DNA of 64,000 nt from Loripinus fragilis (lineage: Eukaryota; Mollusca; Bivalvia; Lucinida; Lucinidae): positions 109,328,508 through 109,392,507 of the forward strand of contig OZ026518.1 of assembly GCA_964019695.1 (NCBI GenBank), written 5' to 3'. Numbering within the stretch: position 1 is the first letter of the stretch; each line of letters starts with the position of its first letter. Below the pieces are notes generated by a model. It was given only the letters and a program-made list of their open reading frames with translations. It had not been told where the DNA came from and searched no databases. The translations under genes and the position numbers were made by a program. Shown one piece after another: positions 27,601 to 33,600 of this stretch.

Positions 27601-30600
27601 CCATCACACTTTTGGAGTTAGCTCCCCTTGAGCATCTTAAAAATTAATGAATAATGTTGTGACCACTCTAGCTCATTCATTTTTAATTGGATCTTCTTCA
27701 TTCTTGCAGGCAACAAGTAAACCCATAATATCTCAGATGGGTTCGAAATTCAGCAGGATCGGACCAGGGACTTATGAGTTACCTGACCTTGAGCGTTTGG
27801 AAAAAATCCCCATAGACTTATAATGGGAGAAATACTGCAATCACTCTAGTGCTTTCAATTTTGAATGGATCTTCTTCATTCTTGCATACAATAAAGACAA
27901 CTATTAAAGCTTGGATGAATTTGAATTTTGTCAAGATCCCATCACATATTTTTATCCCCAAACTTTTTTAAAAAAGCGTCAGGGATATTGCAATCGCCTC
28001 CGTCCGTCCGTCCGTCCGTCCGCCGTCTGTCTGTCACGCTATCTCCTCCTAAACCATTGTACGAAATCCAACCAAATTTGGTGTGTGAGTTAGTTACATG
28101 AATGAGGCGTGCAACGGCACATTTTTTTTGGCCCCGCCCCCTGGGGCCAGGGGGAGGGGCCAAAAGGTAAAATATCATTAAATATCATTAAATATCATTA
28201 AATATATATTACAAAGTCAATTTCAAAGATTTTTTAACCAAACGTTGTGTGTCTTCTCACACATGAAAGATATAAAACATATCAGACGGGATTCTCATTT
28301 GGTCGACTAGGTCATGCGCCAGGGGTGGGACATGGGGGTACCGTGGGGGTTGAGGATGTCAAAAATTTTTTTTTCAAAATTCATTCAGATTTGGTGTGTG
28401 AGTTACTTACATGGATGGCACATGCATTTGGCGCCATTTTTTGGTCCCGACCCCCTGGGGCCTTTGGGAGGGGCCAAAAGGTCAAATATCATTTAATTTG
28501 AATTACAAAGTCAAATCAAAGATTTTTAAACTAACTTTGTGTATCTTCTCACAAATGAAAGATATATAACATATCCTACGGGATTTTCATTCAGCCTCCT
28601 GGGTCATGCCCTGGAGTGGGACTTGGGGGCACCGTGGGGGGTTGGGGGGGTAAAAAAAATGTTTTCCCGAAATTCAACCAGATTTGGTGTGTGAGTTACT
28701 CACATGAATGGCAAATGCACCAGCACAATTTTTTGGGTCCCTGCCCCCCTGGGGCCTTTGGGAGGGGTCAAAAATTTAATTTCTGAACATGGTCATGTGG
28801 CATATCAAATTTAAGGAGATTGGCAGTATACCAGGATACACTGAAAAATTATAACCTACAAACTGGTGACCTTGGAATGGGGTCAAAGGGTCAATTACCA
28901 TTAGATTTCTTCGAGAGTGTGGGGATTTGCGATGGCGCGTCATCGAATGTGTTCTAGTTATTTTGGAGTTAGCTCCCCTTGAGCATCTTAAAAATTAATG
29001 AATAATGATGTGACCACTCTAGCTCCTTCATTTTTGATTGGATCTTCTTCATTCTTGCAGGTAACAAGGACAACCGTAAAAGCTTGGATGAGTTTAATTT
29101 AAAGTAGAACCAACTTTAGACTGTGGAGTTAACTTCCCTTGAGCGTCATAAAAATCTGCATAGACTTACAATGGGAGATCTGTTGTGACCACTCTAGCAC
29201 CTTCATTTTTGAATGGATCTTCCTCATTTGTAGGTAACAAGGATTTCCATAAAAGTTTGAATGAGTTTGATTTTCCGCCACACCCATCCACCAGCTACAG
29301 AGTTAGCTGCCCTTGAGCATCTAAAATATAACTATATAATGTTGTGACCACTCTAGCACCTTCATTTTTCATTTGATTTTCTTCATCCCAGTAGGTTACC
29401 AGGACATACATAAAAGTATGGATGAGTTTGAATTTCGGTCAGATCCCTTAACTGACTACAGAGGTAGCTGCCCTTGAGCATCTGAAAACTACACTTTCAC
29501 CAGGTTTCCACTGCAATTTTTATTCAGATCTTTTTAATACTTGCAGATAACTAGAACCGGCATAAAATCTTACGTTTTTGAATTAATTCCTGGTCACTGT
29601 TTCAAGTTCAGAGTTATCTGCCTTTGAGCATCGTAAATGATGGTGTCACCAAACATTATGCTGGCTCCATGGTGAGCGATCGTTGCCCATTGGGCTACTT
29701 GTTTTCTTTATCTCTCAACTTGTAAAATTAGTAATTTCTGAGACATCTCAGGAGCAAAGTGTTGGTAATTTGTGAGCAAACTCCTCTTACAGCTTTATTC
29801 TGATCATTTTGAAACTTTGTAGATGTTTTGTTTATGGTCTAACAATGTGGATGTATTTTGGACATTTATGTGAACTTAGTCATTTTTCGATATCTCAGAT
29901 GCAATGAATAGTTACTTTGTGAATGAAATTGCTCTAACATTTAAATACTGACCTTTTTGAAATTTTGCAGATGTTTGTTGATGACCAGAGGATGTGCATG
30001 TGGGTTAAACATTGTTCTTTAAATTTCGACTTGTGAACTGGGTCATTTTTGGCGTCTCATGTGCAATGATGGGGTAGCTCATGGTCTGAAAATGTGCCTG
30101 TCGTTTGGACACTAAGGTCATTTTTTTACTTTTGAACTTATTCTTTCTTTCCCATATCAGGTGCAATGGGTACTTAATGAGCGCAACTCCTCTTTCAGTT
30201 TATCCCGATCTTTTTTCAACTTTACAGGTATTTTGTCCCTGGGCTGTGGGTACTTTGTGAGCACACAACTCCTCCTAAAATTTAAACCCAACCCATTCTA
30301 CAAAAACAATGAAAAAGATCGCCTTCTCAACAAAAGTGTTTCTTTTCTTCAAATAAAACATTTTGTATGAGAATCCTATCTGCTTTGAGATACCAATATT
30401 ATAATAGTTATTATAATAGCTGACAAAGCACAAACGTTGGGAAACATGGTCGCACATTCTATTTTTTCAAAGAGAGTAGTGACTGCTATTTGTCATCGTT
30501 GTCAGTAAAGTTGAACATTATAAACAAATGAGTAGGACCAGGTAATGCCACAATCAGATAACAGACGAACCAATGCCATCATGAGAATAGACCATTCTGA

Positions 30601-33600
30601 GTGTGATCGGGAAATGCGGCAATCTTGGATCACAAGCCATTCCATGGAATCATAAGGAAGATGGAGTATAAACAAATACACATTTTAAAAGTGATTGATT
30701 AAATGAGTAAGTAATACATTATTGATTCTGACAGGAAATGCTGCCAACAGTCTCTACTTTTTTGACACATTTGCACATTTTCCATGAAGGTCAGTTCTCA
30801 GTATTAATACCAACCCTTTATTTCAATAGCCACCACATATTAGCATTTACTTGCTATTCTGTGAGAAGCAATACATTTACTGTCCGGCCAGCCAAGAGTG
30901 ACAGTGAGGTCATGTTTTGTTTACAAAGCTATCAGGGACGCATAATAGATATATCACTTGTGTATTAATCCTATCCACAGGATAGGATTAATACACAAGT
31001 GATATATCGATTCACGTTAGCTCAAGTGGAGTGTACAGGTTAATGTTTTACTTAACAATTGTAAACAAATATTATGTCACTGTCACTCTCAGTTGGCACG
31101 ACAGTACTTCGTATACATTTAAATGATGAGTCTACTATACTGTCATGTGTATGTACAATTTACAATGACTATCAAATTACTGCCTCTTAATTTACCTGTG
31201 AAGAACAGTTAATGTACACTGCTTGATCTATTAATTCACCATATATACATTAATGAAGATACCCAGTCTACAGGGGGTCAGTAATGTAAATACAGGTAGC
31301 CAGAACCCCCCTCCCCCATTTCCAGTTATTGGGGAGGAACTGGTCGTCTGTGTTTCCATAACTGACCACCTGTAATTCAGGAACCAGCAATTAATGTAGA
31401 TATGGTCAATAAGTGAGCCGAATGGGCCAATATATCGTTTGTAAAATAATATTTAGAATTATCTCATATCTTATCGTGTATGTTTTATTTCAGTTTGTGT
31501 TTGACCTCATGTCCTGTGGTAAACTGATTGGAAACAAGTGCATAGAAGAATTTATTCTGTTGTCTGCTGCCCCGGTAGAGACTGCTGCCAAGATGTCAAA
31601 TAACTTCCGTGTTCTAGCCGAAAAAGAGAAAGAAAGGTCAAGAGATTTGTATGCAGCTGGAGACTATTGTGAAACAATGGCCACTGATTTGGTTAACATA
31701 GCAGCGAGTCAAAATAATCCTGCTCTATTACTTAAGGCAGTTGACTGCAATGGAACACCATTTTTAGATGTCTTGATTGAAGCTGAACAAAAAGAAGTTG
31801 TATCTCAACCAGCAGTGCAGCGATATTTATCTGAAGTGTGGGTTGGAAGTTTGAAATGGGCAACATGGAAAATTATTATGTTATTTGTGATATTTCTATT
31901 TGTACCAATAGTGTGGTTGCTCATTTCATTACCCTTGAAGCAGAGATTCAACAAGATTCCAATTATTAAGTTTATGGCATATCTTGTATCACATTTATAC
32001 TTAATGATATTATTTTCGTTAACAATTGTGTATCCTCTTGTTCCAATCTGGCAATCTGGTTCGCTCATTCCTCATTGGTATGAGTGGCTTTTGTTAGCAT
32101 GGCTATCAGGTTTACTAGTGTCTGAGCTCACAAATCCTACTGACAGATCTGGGCTCAGGTGGATTAATGTCATCATAATCGGACTTAGCGCTATTGGAGT
32201 ATCATGCCATGTTATTGCATTTGCATTCAAGGAAGATGATAGACTTATTTTTCTTTTCATACGTAATCAGTTCTTTGCATCTGCATTACTTTTATGTTTT
32301 GTTCTATTATTGGACTTTCTGTCGTTTCATCATTTGTTTGGGCCATGGGCAATAATTATCAGGGACCTACTGAAAGACCTTGTGCGATTTCTTGTAATTT
32401 TATTAATATTTATGTCTGGATTTACTTTACATTTAGCATCTTTATACCAACCAATTTATAAACCAGTTACACCAGATCCCAGTTTAGGGGATGGTTATGG
32501 AAGTGGAAGTGAAACAACAGCCTCTGTAACACCATTTGATACATTTGAGTTACTATTCTTTTCTTTGTTTGGACTTGTTGATCCAGAGAGTCTTCCATCT
32601 CTATACAGAAGTCCAATGTGGGTCATCACACTAGCAAAGATAGTATTTGGAACATATATGATGGTTACCCTTATTGTGTTGATTAACTTGCTTATTGCTA
32701 TGATGTCAGATACTTACCAACGAATACAGCAAGCATCTGATACGGAGTGGAAGTTTGGAAGAGCTAAATTAATCAGAAACATGAACAAAACATCAGCAAC
32801 GCCTTCACCACTTAATCTCTTTACGAAGTTATTCACATACATCAGGGTGGCATACAAACACAAAGGTAAATGTTACAAGTAGATTCCATGTATTACTTGA
32901 CTGTTCGCTTACTGTAAAATATAAATAAACCATGATTTCCCTTCCTTAGCAGATGAAATAGCCGAACCACACCCGGGTATGAATATTAAAGTAGCCGCCT
33001 TTACAGAAAGCGAAAAGTCAATGTATATAACAGCAGAGCAAGGTGATAACGTAACTGTGTTTACCAAAATATTTTAAGACCATAACTGCTTATTATATTT
33101 ATTCTAAACAATGAAGAAACATGTGTGACTACTGTTGAGGGGGTCTGTGGTGCTGAGATGAGGGCAGCCATGATAAGCAGACTCTACTTTAGATTTAACA
33201 ATATGTCTCAAAAATAGTTAGATAGTATGATCAGGAAATACAACAATCACAAACCGCAGACAAACCCATGGCACCCTGAAGAAGAGCAACACAACCATCA
33301 CAAGGCACCAGGAAGACAAACTATTCAAAGCAACCAGCTCAAACTGTTTAAGAAACAAAGCATTTCATTGAGGAAAGGTGGTTGATAAAATTAAACCGCA
33401 TATTCGATACGTGACATGCATTTCAGCATTAAGAAAGCCCAGTTGATTTTTGGGATTTCTGTTGGAATTCTTTAAGTTTTTAGCAATAGATTATTCTTCT
33501 TTAATTCGGCGAAGCATTTCCAATAACAAGAAAGATTTAGTCAGAATTGAGCAAACGTTTCTTCAGGAAGTTGCAATTATTGCCAGAGTAAATAAGAAAC

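Noticed and set aside
28247..28501. 84-codon ORF and overlapping 60-codon ORF
   Set aside because: They translate the GC-rich tandem unit inside the Helitron; length and composition follow from the repeat.
31413..31493. N-terminal extension of the channel exon (MSRMGQYIVCK...)
   Set aside because: It precedes a clear acceptor at 31491-31493, and family similarity starts at FVFDLM.
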